From positions 503-10,010 of the forward strand of contig MFMI01000023.1 in the NCBI GenBank assembly GCA_001783465.1: a stretch of 9,508 bases of DNA, given 5' to 3'. Positions 1 to 7,299 of this stretch are shown here, piece by piece. Both the position numbers and the translations under genes were made by a program. The notes under the pieces were generated by a model, which saw only the letters and a program-made list of their open reading frames with translations, searched no databases and was not told the origin of the DNA. Every line of letters begins with the position of its first letter. Position 1 is the first letter of the stretch. This stretch comes from Candidatus Kaiserbacteria bacterium RIFCSPLOWO2_02_FULL_54_13 (GTDB lineage: Bacteria; Patescibacteriota; Minisyncoccia; Phycocordibacterales; Phycocordibacteraceae).

Positions 1-909
1 TCGGTCTCTATCGCCGCACAACGCCTCTCTGCGCTCCAGAACGGCGTGCCACTCTGGGAGGCTATCGCCAAACGCTCTGGATTGACTCCGTCAGCGCCTC
101 GCTTGTTTGTAAACGTGATGAACGGCGGCGCTCATGTTCATCCCGCCGTAGCTTCAGCGAAGGGGGACGGATTTCCACTCCCCTTCCAGGAATACCTATT
201 GGTAGTTGAGGGGAAAACAAGTACCGCTCTCGCAATTGCACAAAAAGCGTTCGGTAAGTTGGGCGAGATGCTCGGTGCAGATACGCCGATGGGCGACGAG
301 GGCGGATATGCGCCGACATTTGATACGCTTGAAAGGCCGTTTGAGCTCCTCGCCGACCTTGTAGGGGAGTTCCCGGGCACGAGCATCGCGATTGACGCGG
401 CGGCGAGCCAATTATTCCACGACGGTACGTATCGCCTGCTTGAGAAAGCATATTCGTCTGAAGAACTTTCACACGTGTATGAAGAGCTTGTTGCACACTT
501 CCCTCTTGAGAGCATTGAGGACCCGTTTGATGAGAACGCCCACGACGATTTCGCCCGCTTCACCTCCGCGATTGGAGGAAAAATAGTAATAGTTGGCGAC
601 GACCTCACGTGCACAAATCCGGAGCGCATCAGAAATGCCGCATTTCATAAAGAAATAAATGCCGTGCTCATTAAGCCAAATCAAATTGGCATGGTGCGCG
701 AGGCGCTTGAAGCGGTGCGAGAAACGTACGCCGCCGGCTTTAAGGCCATCGCATCGCACCGCTCGGGCGAGACCGCTGACACCTTCATCGCTGACTTCGC
801 ATACGGCATCGGCGCTTACGGCCTTAAGGCCGGCGGCCTCGGCCAGAGCGAGCGCCTCCTCAAATATGACCGTCTCTTCTCCATAGAACGCGAAGCCGGA
901 ACCATGTAA
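1..909 (+). CDS. eno: Enolase (phosphopyruvate hydratase), 3' part; 5' end outside window
   Basis: Enolase converts 2-phosphoglycerate to phosphoenolpyruvate in cytosolic glycolysis. The reading frame is open from base 1, giving 302 visible residues; about 110-120 N-terminal residues are missing on the left. The catalytic landmarks are all present: the FQEY segment (E. coli Q166/E167), GDEGGYAP (E208), the metal ligands in IDAAAS (D245), ESIEDP (E289) and VGDDL (D316), the catalytic Lys in LIKPNQIG (codon 673-675, E. coli K341), SHRSGE (H369 to S371) and the Lys in YGLKAGG (K392). It is divergent between MNGGAH and FQEY, with a stretch about five residues longer than in E. coli, and its C-terminus after SIERE is short. 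A GTG at 46 is an internal codon, not the start. It heads an apparent operon: the DpnI-like gene begins 6 bases after the stop. Family identity is very secure. Confidence 0.97.
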   Translation, partial: SVSIAAQRLSALQNGVPLWEAIAKRSGLTPSAPRLFVNVMNGGAHVHPAVASAKGDGFPLPFQEYLLVVEGKTSTALAIAQKAFGKLGEMLGADTPMGDEGGYAPTFDTLERPFELLADLVGEFPGTSIAIDAAASQLFHDGTYRLLEKAYSSEELSHVYEELVAHFPLESIEDPFDENAHDDFARFTSAIGGKIVIVGDDLTCTNPERIRNAAFHKEINAVLIKPNQIGMVREALEAVRETYAAGFKAIASHRSGETADTFIADFAYGIGAYGLKAGGLGQSERLLKYDRLFSIEREAGTM

Positions 910-915
910 AAGATT

Positions 916-1701
916 ATGGAATTAACTCTTGACGTAAAACTTGCTACAGACTACACAAGCGCATCACAGAAAGCTCGTGTTCTGACAGAGCATTGGGTCG
1001 ACAACTCGATTTTCTGTCCTAGCTGTGGACAGATGAGCATAGACAAATACCCAAATAATAAACCTGTTGCTGATTTTCATTGCTCGAATTGCACCGAAGA
1101 ATATGAATTAAAAAGTACGCATAGCGTAATTGGCACAAAGATTGTCGATGGCGCTTACCGTACAATGCTGGAACGACTCATTGGTAGTAACAATCCAAAT
1201 TTTTTTCTTCTGAAATACGATCTGGAGAATCTTGAAGTGACGGATTTTCTTGTCATACCAAAACATTTTTTTGTACCTGAAATTATTGAGGAACGGAAGC
1301 CGCTCGCACCGACTGCACGCCGTGCTGGTTGGGTTGGATGCAACATCCTTTTACAGAGCATTCCGCAAACCGGCAAGATATTTTTCGTAAAAAATCGACA
1401 AGTGGAACAAAAAGAGAAGGTGCTTTCGGAATGGAAGAAAACTTTGTTTTTGCGTGAAGAGAAAGAGGTGGTTGCAAAAGGATGGCTACTCGACATAATG
1501 CGAAGTGTTGAGAGTTTAAAAAGGCGCGAATTCACGCTCGATGACATCTATACGTTTGAAAATGAGTTGCGGAAGTTGCATCCCGATAATCAACATGTTC
1601 GGGACAAAATCCGTCAGCAACTTCAGATATTGCGAGACAACGGATATTTGACTTTTGCAGGTAGAGGAAATTATTTGCTATCATCACTTTATGAAGCTTA
1701 A
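916..1701 (+). CDS. dpnI: DpnI-like methyl-directed restriction endonuclease (Gm6ATC)
   Basis: This 261-residue protein aligns almost end to end with Streptococcus pneumoniae DpnI, a type IIM enzyme that cuts GATC only when the adenine is methylated. The PD-(D/E)xK catalytic residues fall at the same numbers as in DpnI: D53 (PVADF), E64 and K66 (YELKS). The zinc-binding cysteines are C34/C37 and C56/C59. The conserved block RKPLAPTARRAGWVGCNI (residues about 127-144) is intact, and the C-terminal winged helix with IRQQLQILRDNGYLTF (about 233-248) matches the methyl-reading domain. No truncation or key substitution is seen. The gene is AT-rich (one sampled 60-base line is 35% GC, against 65% for a sampled line in the dehydrogenase), which suggests transfer. 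No GATC methyltransferase lies nearby, as expected for an enzyme that spares unmethylated DNA. It sits 6 bases after eno and overlaps the next ORF by 11 bases. Confidence 0.95.
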   Translation: MELTLDVKLATDYTSASQKARVLTEHWVDNSIFCPSCGQMSIDKYPNNKPVADFHCSNCTEEYELKSTHSVIGTKIVDGAYRTMLERLIGSNNPNFFLLKYDLENLEVTDFLVIPKHFFVPEIIEERKPLAPTARRAGWVGCNILLQSIPQTGKIFFVKNRQVEQKEKVLSEWKKTLFLREEKEVVAKGWLLDIMRSVESLKRREFTLDDIYTFENELRKLHPDNQHVRDKIRQQLQILRDNGYLTFAGRGNYLLSSLYEA

Positions 1702-1849
1702 AAAATTTATAGAAAGTTTGGATGAAATTGTCAAAATTCATGGACATGATCTGGAGGTTATTATGGCTGATGATATATCTGTAGTTGAGCCGGTTTATTC
1801 GGAAGAATATTGTGGTGGCAATAAGGTTGTGATAACTGATGAAAAATAA
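1691..1849 (+). CDS. Small hypothetical protein, 52 aa, between dpnI and the dehydrogenase
   Basis: I do not recognise a named family. The ORF starts at the ATG at 1691, inside the last codons of the DpnI-like gene (11-base overlap), and its stop overlaps the annotated start of the dehydrogenase by another 11 bases, so translation may be coupled across all three. The protein begins MKLKKFIESLDEIVKIHG, an amphipathic helix, then has an acidic stretch (LEVIMADD) and ends near KVVITDEK. This pattern resembles short phage or plasmid accessory proteins. The frame is also open upstream to 1655, but the ATG at 1691 is the more natural start. Base composition is AT-rich like dpnI (a sampled line is 40% GC), so the two probably arrived together. 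In S. pneumoniae, DpnI is followed by a small gene, dpnD; position is analogous, but I see no clear sequence match. Confidence 0.6.
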   Translation: MKLKKFIESLDEIVKIHGHDLEVIMADDISVVEPVYSEEYCGGNKVVITDEK

Positions 1850-2867
1850 ATCTATACCCAATATGAACATCCATTACTTTTCGGGGGAGGCGTGGGAGGA
1901 GGCATACGTGCGGGCGAAACTGCCGGGTGAAGACATCGCTTTCCATACGGGCTCCCTCGCCGCGTTCCCGGACCTCGCCGACACAGAGGCAGAAGTACTC
2001 TGTACCTTTATAGAGTCCAAGATAGGCGAAGAGGAGTTGAAGCGATTTCCCAAGGTGAAGCTCATCGCCACCCGCTCCACCGGCTTTGACCACATCAACC
2101 TCGCTGCGGCGACTGCGCGTGGTGTTACGGTAGCGAATGTCCCCTCCTACGGCGAGCACACCGTCGCCGAATTCACCTTCGGGCTCCTCCTCGCCTTGTC
2201 GCGGCATATCATTGACGCCGACGAGCGCGTGCGCGAGACCGGCACCTTCTCGCCGCGGGGGCTCCGCGGCTTTGACCTCGCCGGCAAGACGCTCGGCGTT
2301 ATCGGCTGCGGGCACATCGGCGCTCACGTTATTCGGATGGCGAATGGCTTCGGTATGAATGTCATCGGCTTTGATGTGAGCCGAGGCGACGAGCTCGCCC
2401 GCACGCTTCACTTCACCTACGCGACGCTTCCTGGACTCTTTGCGGCCTCCGACATCGTCACGTTCCATGTCCCCTACAACGCGCACACGCACCACCTCGT
2501 CAATCGTGAGAATATCGGCACATTCAAGAAAGGCTCATACCTCATCAACACTTCCCGCGGTGCGGTCGTCGAGACGCAGGCGCTCATTGATGCGCTCCAG
2601 AACGGCACGCTCGCCGGCGCCGCGCTTGACGTGCTTGAAGAAGAGGGAGAGCTGGCCGACGAGACGGCGTTTCTCACTGCCCCGCACCCGAATGAAGAGG
2701 GGCTGAAGATAGCTCTGGAAAATCACTACCTCATCCAGCACCCGCGCGTCATCGTGACTCCGCACCTCGCCTTCAACACGACCGAGGCCGTGGAGCGCAT
2801 CCTTGATACCACTATTGAAAATATTAAGAGCTTCGGGGCCGGAACGCTCTCACATACCGTTGCGTAA
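1839..2867 (+). CDS. D-isomer-specific 2-hydroxyacid dehydrogenase (D-lactate dehydrogenase type)
   Basis: This is a cytosolic NAD-dependent oxidoreductase of the D-2-hydroxyacid dehydrogenase family; the probable reaction is pyruvate to D-lactate, regenerating NAD+ after glycolysis. The Rossmann motif VIGCGHIG is at residues 154-161 (G156, G158, G161), with the adenosine-binding acidic residue at D179. The catalytic triad is R240 (NTSRGAVV), E269 (DVLEEE) and H309 (TPHLAF). The segment YGEHTVAEFTFGLLLALSRH (about 104-123) is typical of the LdhA branch. The length is 342 residues against about 330 usual. The start at 1839 gives an 11-base overlap with the preceding ORF; an ATG at 1863 would give a protein nearer the usual N-terminus and coincides with the shift back to GC-rich sequence, so it may be the ancestral start. 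Neither start has a clear ribosome site. Its location after eno supports a fermentative role; exact substrate is not certain. Confidence 0.93.
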   Translation: MKNKSIPNMNIHYFSGEAWEEAYVRAKLPGEDIAFHTGSLAAFPDLADTEAEVLCTFIESKIGEEELKRFPKVKLIATRSTGFDHINLAAATARGVTVANVPSYGEHTVAEFTFGLLLALSRHIIDADERVRETGTFSPRGLRGFDLAGKTLGVIGCGHIGAHVIRMANGFGMNVIGFDVSRGDELARTLHFTYATLPGLFAASDIVTFHVPYNAHTHHLVNRENIGTFKKGSYLINTSRGAVVETQALIDALQNGTLAGAALDVLEEEGELADETAFLTAPHPNEEGLKIALENHYLIQHPRVIVTPHLAFNTTEAVERILDTTIENIKSFGAGTLSHTVA

Positions 2868-3239
2868 CTCCTCGCGGAATCTCACCTCGTCTTCGTCCAT
2901 CCCGAAGTAGTGGGCGTATTCGTGCCAAATCGTCTCGGCGATGATTGTACGAACATCTTCGCCGTCCTCGCGAGCGGCCTCCTCTATCGGCACTTTAAAA
3001 AGCGTGATGGTATCCGGCAAGGTCTCTCCGACGCCATAAGAGTCGCCGCGAGAGGTCGCAGGGATGCCCTGGTAGAGCCCGAGGAGCGTCTCGCCGCTCG
3101 CGAGACCCTCCTGTATTCGCACCTCCTCGCTCGGCTCGTCTTCTACCAAGAGCGCGACGTTATGTATCCGCTCGCGGAACTTCTCCGGGATGAGGAGAAA
3201 CCCCTCCTGCGCCAGCTTCTCAAATTCCCCGCGGTCCAT
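2850..3239 (-). CDS. Zincin-like metallopeptidase family protein (DUF1025 / PF06262 type)
   Basis: This 129-residue protein has the zinc-protease signature HEYAH at residues 106-110 in the context TIWHEYAHYFGMDEDEV, with acidic residues at 115-118 positioned as the probable third zinc ligand. The segment PDTITLFKVPIE (about 75-86) is typical of the small DUF1025 zincins, which are usually 110-140 residues and lack a signal peptide, so a cytosolic protein is expected. Physiological substrates are not established for the family. The ATG at 3239 lies 15 bases after the stop of the P-type ATPase, which suggests co-transcription; no obvious Shine-Dalgarno is seen. The last six codons, stop included, overlap the 3' end of the dehydrogenase by 18 bases on the opposite strand, leaving no room for a separate terminator between the convergent genes. 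Confidence 0.88.
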   Translation of the reverse strand: MDRGEFEKLAQEGFLLIPEKFRERIHNVALLVEDEPSEEVRIQEGLASGETLLGLYQGIPATSRGDSYGVGETLPDTITLFKVPIEEAAREDGEDVRTIIAETIWHEYAHYFGMDEDEVRFREELRNGM

Positions 3240-3254
3240 ACTATTGAGCCTAGT

Positions 3255-5966
3255 CTACAGCAATCTATGCGTAAGAGAAACTTGTTGCACGCTGTTGCTA
3301 TTCTGCCTGCGATAGAAAAACTTACGAATCTCTTCTGCAACAACGATTGATGCGGCTATCGGTATAAGCATCAGCCACTCCGAAAGACTAAGCGGTACGG
3401 TATGCAGAAAACGCTGGAAGAACGGAGTATATATCGCCACCATCTGGAGAGACACGACTATGAAGGTCGCGCCAATCAGATACTTGTTTGAGAAGAAATC
3501 CATGTGGAAAAACGACTTGCTTTCGGAACGACAGTTCCACGCATTGAACCACTGGAAGGCCGCAAGTACGGTGAGTGAAATTGTCCATGCCTTTGCAATA
3601 TCCATTTCAAAATATTTCTGGAACAAAAAGAGCGTGCCGAACATCATAGGAAGCGCCATGAGGACCATGCGCCGCGCCATCAAACCATCAACGAGATACT
3701 TCTTAGGACGCTCAAAGGTGCCAGAGAGTAGGCCGCTCTCTTTTGGCTCCATCGCGAGCGCCACGTCAAGGAATCCGTCGGTGACGAAGTTGAGCCAGAT
3801 AATCTGCGCGGCGAGAAGCGGGAGCGGATATCCAAGAATTAACGCGCCCGTAATCGTGAGTACCTCGCCGAGGCTTGTGGAAAAGAGGTACAGAATGACC
3901 TTCTTGATGGTCTTGTAGATGCTTCTGCCTTCCTCAACAGCAGAAACGATACTACCGAAGTTGTCATCCAAGAGCACAATATCCGCCGCTTCTTTCGCGA
4001 CCTCGGTACCGATCTTGCCCATTGCAACACCAAGATCGGCGGCGACCAGAGATGGAGCATCATTGACGCCGTCGCCGGTCATCGCAACAATTTCGCCGCG
4101 CTTTTTATACGCATTGATGATTCGTAGTTTGTGTTCCGGCGTAACGCGTGCGAAAACTGAGACATTTGCAACTTGCACCTTGAGCTCGCCATCCGACATC
4201 TTGTCTATCATCGCGCCGGTCAAGAGTTCATTGCCTTCGTGCCAGATACCCGCATCCTTGGCGATTGCGCGGGCGGTGAGTGTATAGTCGCCGGTAATCA
4301 TCACAACCTTGATACCGGCGGCAGACGCTCTCGCCATCGCTTCGGCGACCTCCGGGCGAAGGACATCCTGCATGCCAAAAAATCCTACAAACGCGAGGTC
4401 GTGGACCGTCTCGGGCGCAAGCGATTCTCCAAATTTCTCCCGCATCGCTACCGCTACTACCCGCAATCCGCGATCGGACATTTCCGCAAACGTTTTCTCA
4501 ATCTCTTCCCGGTCCTCCTGCCGAAGCGGATGAGTACGGCCTCCGCGCCGGACCTCTGAACACAGAGCCAGAACCGCTTCGGGCGCGCCGCTCACAACAA
4601 GAAAGCCGCCACCTTCTACCCTTGAAAGGGTGGCATGATACTTCAGCCGATAATCAAAGGGTGTCTCGGATACGAGAGAGGACTCGCGCATCAAGTCGTC
4701 CTTCTTGAAACCAACTTTTTCTCCAAACACTCGTATCGCCGCCTCGGTCGGATCGCCCGCCACGCGCCATCTCTGTTCACTCTCGGAGAAAAACACGCGC
4801 GCGTTGGCGCCAAGCGCCGCCATTTTACCGACAAGAAGCACTTCGGGATGATTGGCGGCGTCCACGACCGACCCGTCGAGCGTTACGCTACCCTCTGGCT
4901 CGTAGCCGATGCCGCCAATCGTGAACACCTTCCCGTCCGTCCACACTTCGCGGATGACAAGCTCATTTTTCGTAATGGTACCGGTCTTATCAACGGCGAT
5001 GACACGCGCCTGTCCGAGCGCCTCAACCGCCTGCAACTTCTTCACGAGTGCGTTGCGCTTGCTCATGCGCCACACGCCGGTGGCGAGTACGAGCGTGATG
5101 ACGATAGGCAATCCTTCGGGGATGACCGATACGGCAAGCGAGACAACCGTTGCAAAGATGGTGATTATTTCTTCTCCCTTGATGAGTCCGAGCGTGAAAA
5201 GCGCGACGCTAATCACCCCGACTACTGCGATGATGACTCGAGAAAGGGAGCGGATGTTCGCCTTGAGCGGTATCTCCGTATCAATAGCGGAGATTTCTTT
5301 GGCAATCGCACCAATGACGGTACGCATCCCCGTCGACGCCACAACCGCCTGGCCGTTACCGATAAGGACGTTCGTCCCCTTAAATACCATATTTCTCTGC
5401 TCTGCAACGGGCAGGTCTTTCTGGCGTATGACATCGGCGGTCTTATCGACTGGCTCCGATTCTCCAGTGAGCGAGGCCTCGTCTGTCTTCAAACCATTCG
5501 CGACAATAATGCGCGCATCAGAGGGAATCTTCTCTCCTTCTCGTAGCACGAGAATATCTCCTCTCACCACTTCTCGGTCCGGTATGACCATCTCTTGCCC
5601 ATCACGAACTACGGTTGCGGAGGTCTCCACATATCGCTTGAGCGCACGGAGCGTATTCTGCGCCCTGCCTTCTTGGATAGTGCCGACTGTCGCATTAAAC
5701 AGAAGAATCGCAAGAATAATCGACCCATCGGCGGTTTCTCCCAAGAGAAACACCGTCATGCTCGCGGCGAACAAAATGTAGATAAGCGGACTCTGGAACT
5801 GCCGCAAGAAAACAATCGAGAAGCTATCGGGCCTTACCTCCGGCAAAATGTTGGGGCCGTCCTCTTTCAGCCGTCGCGCGGCCTCGTTGACACGTAGTCC
5901 TACTTCGTTTGTTTGAAGTTCTTTATAGACAATCGGTAATTCCTCCGCGTGCCAAGAAAGCGTCAT
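3255..5966 (-). CDS. P2-type cation-transporting ATPase (Ca2+-ATPase-like)
   Basis: This 903-residue membrane pump has the full P-type layout: an N-terminal cation-ATPase domain (1-50), M1-M2 (about 58-97), an actuator domain with TGES at 167-170, M3-M4 (about 242-295) with the PEGLP motif at 283-287, phosphorylation site DKTGT at 326-330 (D326), nucleotide-binding domain with KGTN/GDPTEAA landmarks, hinge TGDGVND at 630-636, and M5-M10 (about 688-880). Ion-site residues equivalent to SERCA E309, E771, N796, T799 and D800 are present (E284, E701, N726, T729, D730), while the SERCA N768 position is Ser698. This favours a Ca2+ or related divalent cation exporter; Mn2+ or monovalent transport cannot be excluded. 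Length is typical for the bacterial family. The ATG at 5966 has no evident Shine-Dalgarno. The metallopeptidase follows 15 bases downstream. Confidence 0.95.
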   Translation of the reverse strand: MTLSWHAEELPIVYKELQTNEVGLRVNEAARRLKEDGPNILPEVRPDSFSIVFLRQFQSPLIYILFAASMTVFLLGETADGSIILAILLFNATVGTIQEGRAQNTLRALKRYVETSATVVRDGQEMVIPDREVVRGDILVLREGEKIPSDARIIVANGLKTDEASLTGESEPVDKTADVIRQKDLPVAEQRNMVFKGTNVLIGNGQAVVASTGMRTVIGAIAKEISAIDTEIPLKANIRSLSRVIIAVVGVISVALFTLGLIKGEEIITIFATVVSLAVSVIPEGLPIVITLVLATGVWRMSKRNALVKKLQAVEALGQARVIAVDKTGTITKNELVIREVWTDGKVFTIGGIGYEPEGSVTLDGSVVDAANHPEVLLVGKMAALGANARVFFSESEQRWRVAGDPTEAAIRVFGEKVGFKKDDLMRESSLVSETPFDYRLKYHATLSRVEGGGFLVVSGAPEAVLALCSEVRRGGRTHPLRQEDREEIEKTFAEMSDRGLRVVAVAMREKFGESLAPETVHDLAFVGFFGMQDVLRPEVAEAMARASAAGIKVVMITGDYTLTARAIAKDAGIWHEGNELLTGAMIDKMSDGELKVQVANVSVFARVTPEHKLRIINAYKKRGEIVAMTGDGVNDAPSLVAADLGVAMGKIGTEVAKEAADIVLLDDNFGSIVSAVEEGRSIYKTIKKVILYLFSTSLGEVLTITGALILGYPLPLLAAQIIWLNFVTDGFLDVALAMEPKESGLLSGTFERPKKYLVDGLMARRMVLMALPMMFGTLFLFQKYFEMDIAKAWTISLTVLAAFQWFNAWNCRSESKSFFHMDFFSNKYLIGATFIVVSLQMVAIYTPFFQRFLHTVPLSLSEWLMLIPIAASIVVAEEIRKFFYRRQNSNSVQQVSLTHRLL

Positions 5967-6135
5967 AGTATGTACTACAGAATACCATTGCGTACGGTCG
6001 TGATATCCTATCTATTACGTGACACAAAAAGAAAAGAAATACGGGCACATAAACAATATTTGAGAAACGGGCTCACAAGAATTCCGTAAGTTACGAGGTA
6101 TTGCAATCTATCATACTTTATGTTACGGTTGGGAG
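5967..6135. other. Divergent intergenic region between cation ATPase and glycosyltransferase
   Basis: These 169 bases separate the start of the ATPase (leftward) from the start of the glycosyltransferase (rightward), so promoters for both must lie here or inside the genes. I see no convincing -35/-10 pair. Weak -10-like elements are TATGTT at 6119-6124 for the rightward gene and a leftward TATTCT near 5979-5984, each without a good -35 at 16-18 bases. No rho-independent terminator, tRNA or repeat was found. Confidence 0.5.
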
Positions 6136-7284
6136 GTGAAAGTACTCACCAATATACGGTTTTATACTGTTGGAGGAATCGCCCAGTATCTATCGAACTT
6201 TATCCTCCACAACGAACGAAGGGGCTCTGCCGCTCTTAATATTTTTGGTATAGATGTCGTTTTGCCAGGAGCAATCCAGAGTACTCCGTCCCCGGAGCTC
6301 CAAGCGGCCCGTCGTTTCTGCCTCATCACAAAAGAGGTCGCTTATCCCCCTATCGCGGATACGGTTAAAGCCGCGTCCTCGATCGAGAAAGTGCGGGCAA
6401 CATACATGCCGGTCATTGATGCCTATTACTCGGCAATCTTGGAAGTACAGCCAGATGTCATCCTCATCAACGGCACTTTTTATCTGCCATGGTGTCTTCT
6501 GCAGGCGGCTCGACGGTATGGGCGCGCACGGATCATTCTGCACTACCATGGCGTACTGACTAAGGAGGTGGAGCACTGGAAGGAGGAGGGCGCCAAGCAG
6601 ATGTTTAGGGAAATGGAACGCGAATTTGACATGTCTGGCATCTCGTATATCTTCCCCTCACACCATGCGCTCCACACCGTCGAGCGAGAAGTATACGGTC
6701 ACTCTATCGCGCAAGCCACTGTGCTACCCAATCCCGTCCCCGATTCTTTTTTCAAAAGACCGAAACGAGTGTCTGGCCGAATTATCGGGTTCGTAAGCCG
6801 ATGGACTCGAGTAAAAAATCCAGAATTTTTCATTTCGCTTGCGCGGCATAACCGAACTACCGATGCAGGATACGATATCCATGCGATAGTCGATGTGAAG
6901 AAATCTGCGCCACATTATCGTCGCGTCGCTTCCCTTTTCAAGCTCTCCCCGCCAGTCGAAAACAAGCTTTTGCCGACCTTCTACCGGAAACTCGGAGCGC
7001 TTATCATGCCGTCGTATTTCGAGACCTATGGAAACGTCGCCCAAGAGGCGCTTGCGAGCGGTATTCCCGTACTCGTGAGTCCGCACACGGGCTTCTCCGA
7101 GACGCTTCGAACGATCGGGCTCGAGAATTGGATAACGGATTTTTCGTCACCCGCTGACGTACTGGTAAAAATTGAAGAGGCTATTCGTATCGGCGTCCCG
7201 CACGAATCGTGGCGGCAACTGCGCGCACAGTTCACGAACGAGCCGATATTCGCACGATATGCTAACCTGCTCGCCGGTAAGTAA
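6136..7284 (+). CDS. Glycosyltransferase family 4 (GT-B fold)
   Basis: This 382-residue protein resembles GT4 retaining glycosyltransferases, which move a sugar from a nucleotide-sugar donor, usually to a lipid- or polymer-linked glycan at the inner face of the membrane. The N-terminal Rossmann domain opens with MKVLTNIRFYTVGGIAQ (1-17), including the acceptor-side glycine loop. The C-terminal donor domain begins around GRIIGFVSRWTRVKN (214-228), supplying R222 and K227, and carries the EX7E motif at E296 to E304 (FETYGNVAQE), followed by ALASGIPVLVSPHTGFSE. No signal peptide or membrane helix is seen. The start is the GTG at 6136; no in-frame ATG, GTG or TTG lies just upstream, and the purine-rich GGGAGG runs directly into the start codon. 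A GT-D type gene follows 15 bases downstream, suggesting a joint surface-glycan pathway. The sugar and acceptor cannot be read from sequence. Confidence 0.9.
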   Translation: MKVLTNIRFYTVGGIAQYLSNFILHNERRGSAALNIFGIDVVLPGAIQSTPSPELQAARRFCLITKEVAYPPIADTVKAASSIEKVRATYMPVIDAYYSAILEVQPDVILINGTFYLPWCLLQAARRYGRARIILHYHGVLTKEVEHWKEEGAKQMFREMEREFDMSGISYIFPSHHALHTVEREVYGHSIAQATVLPNPVPDSFFKRPKRVSGRIIGFVSRWTRVKNPEFFISLARHNRTTDAGYDIHAIVDVKKSAPHYRRVASLFKLSPPVENKLLPTFYRKLGALIMPSYFETYGNVAQEALASGIPVLVSPHTGFSETLRTIGLENWITDFSSPADVLVKIEEAIRIGVPHESWRQLRAQFTNEPIFARYANLLAGK

Positions 7285-7299
7285 TAGCGATAACATTTT

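Noticed and set aside
916..1849. Complete DpnII-type restriction-modification system
   Set aside because: No methyltransferase is present, and the endonuclease is the DpnI type, which needs none.
1761..2495. 244-codon - strand open frame opposite the dehydrogenase
   Set aside because: It is a shadow of a GC-rich gene with complete catalytic residues; the translated protein is Arg/Glu/Gly-rich without domains.
2592..2607. 16-base sequence also present at 28-43 (in enolase)
   Set aside because: Both copies encode ALQNG in frame; coincidence from shared codon preference is enough.
4635..5781. Long + strand open frames (303 and 290 codons) opposite the cation ATPase
   Set aside because: They are antisense to a pump whose motifs are all intact, have biased low-complexity composition, and match no family.
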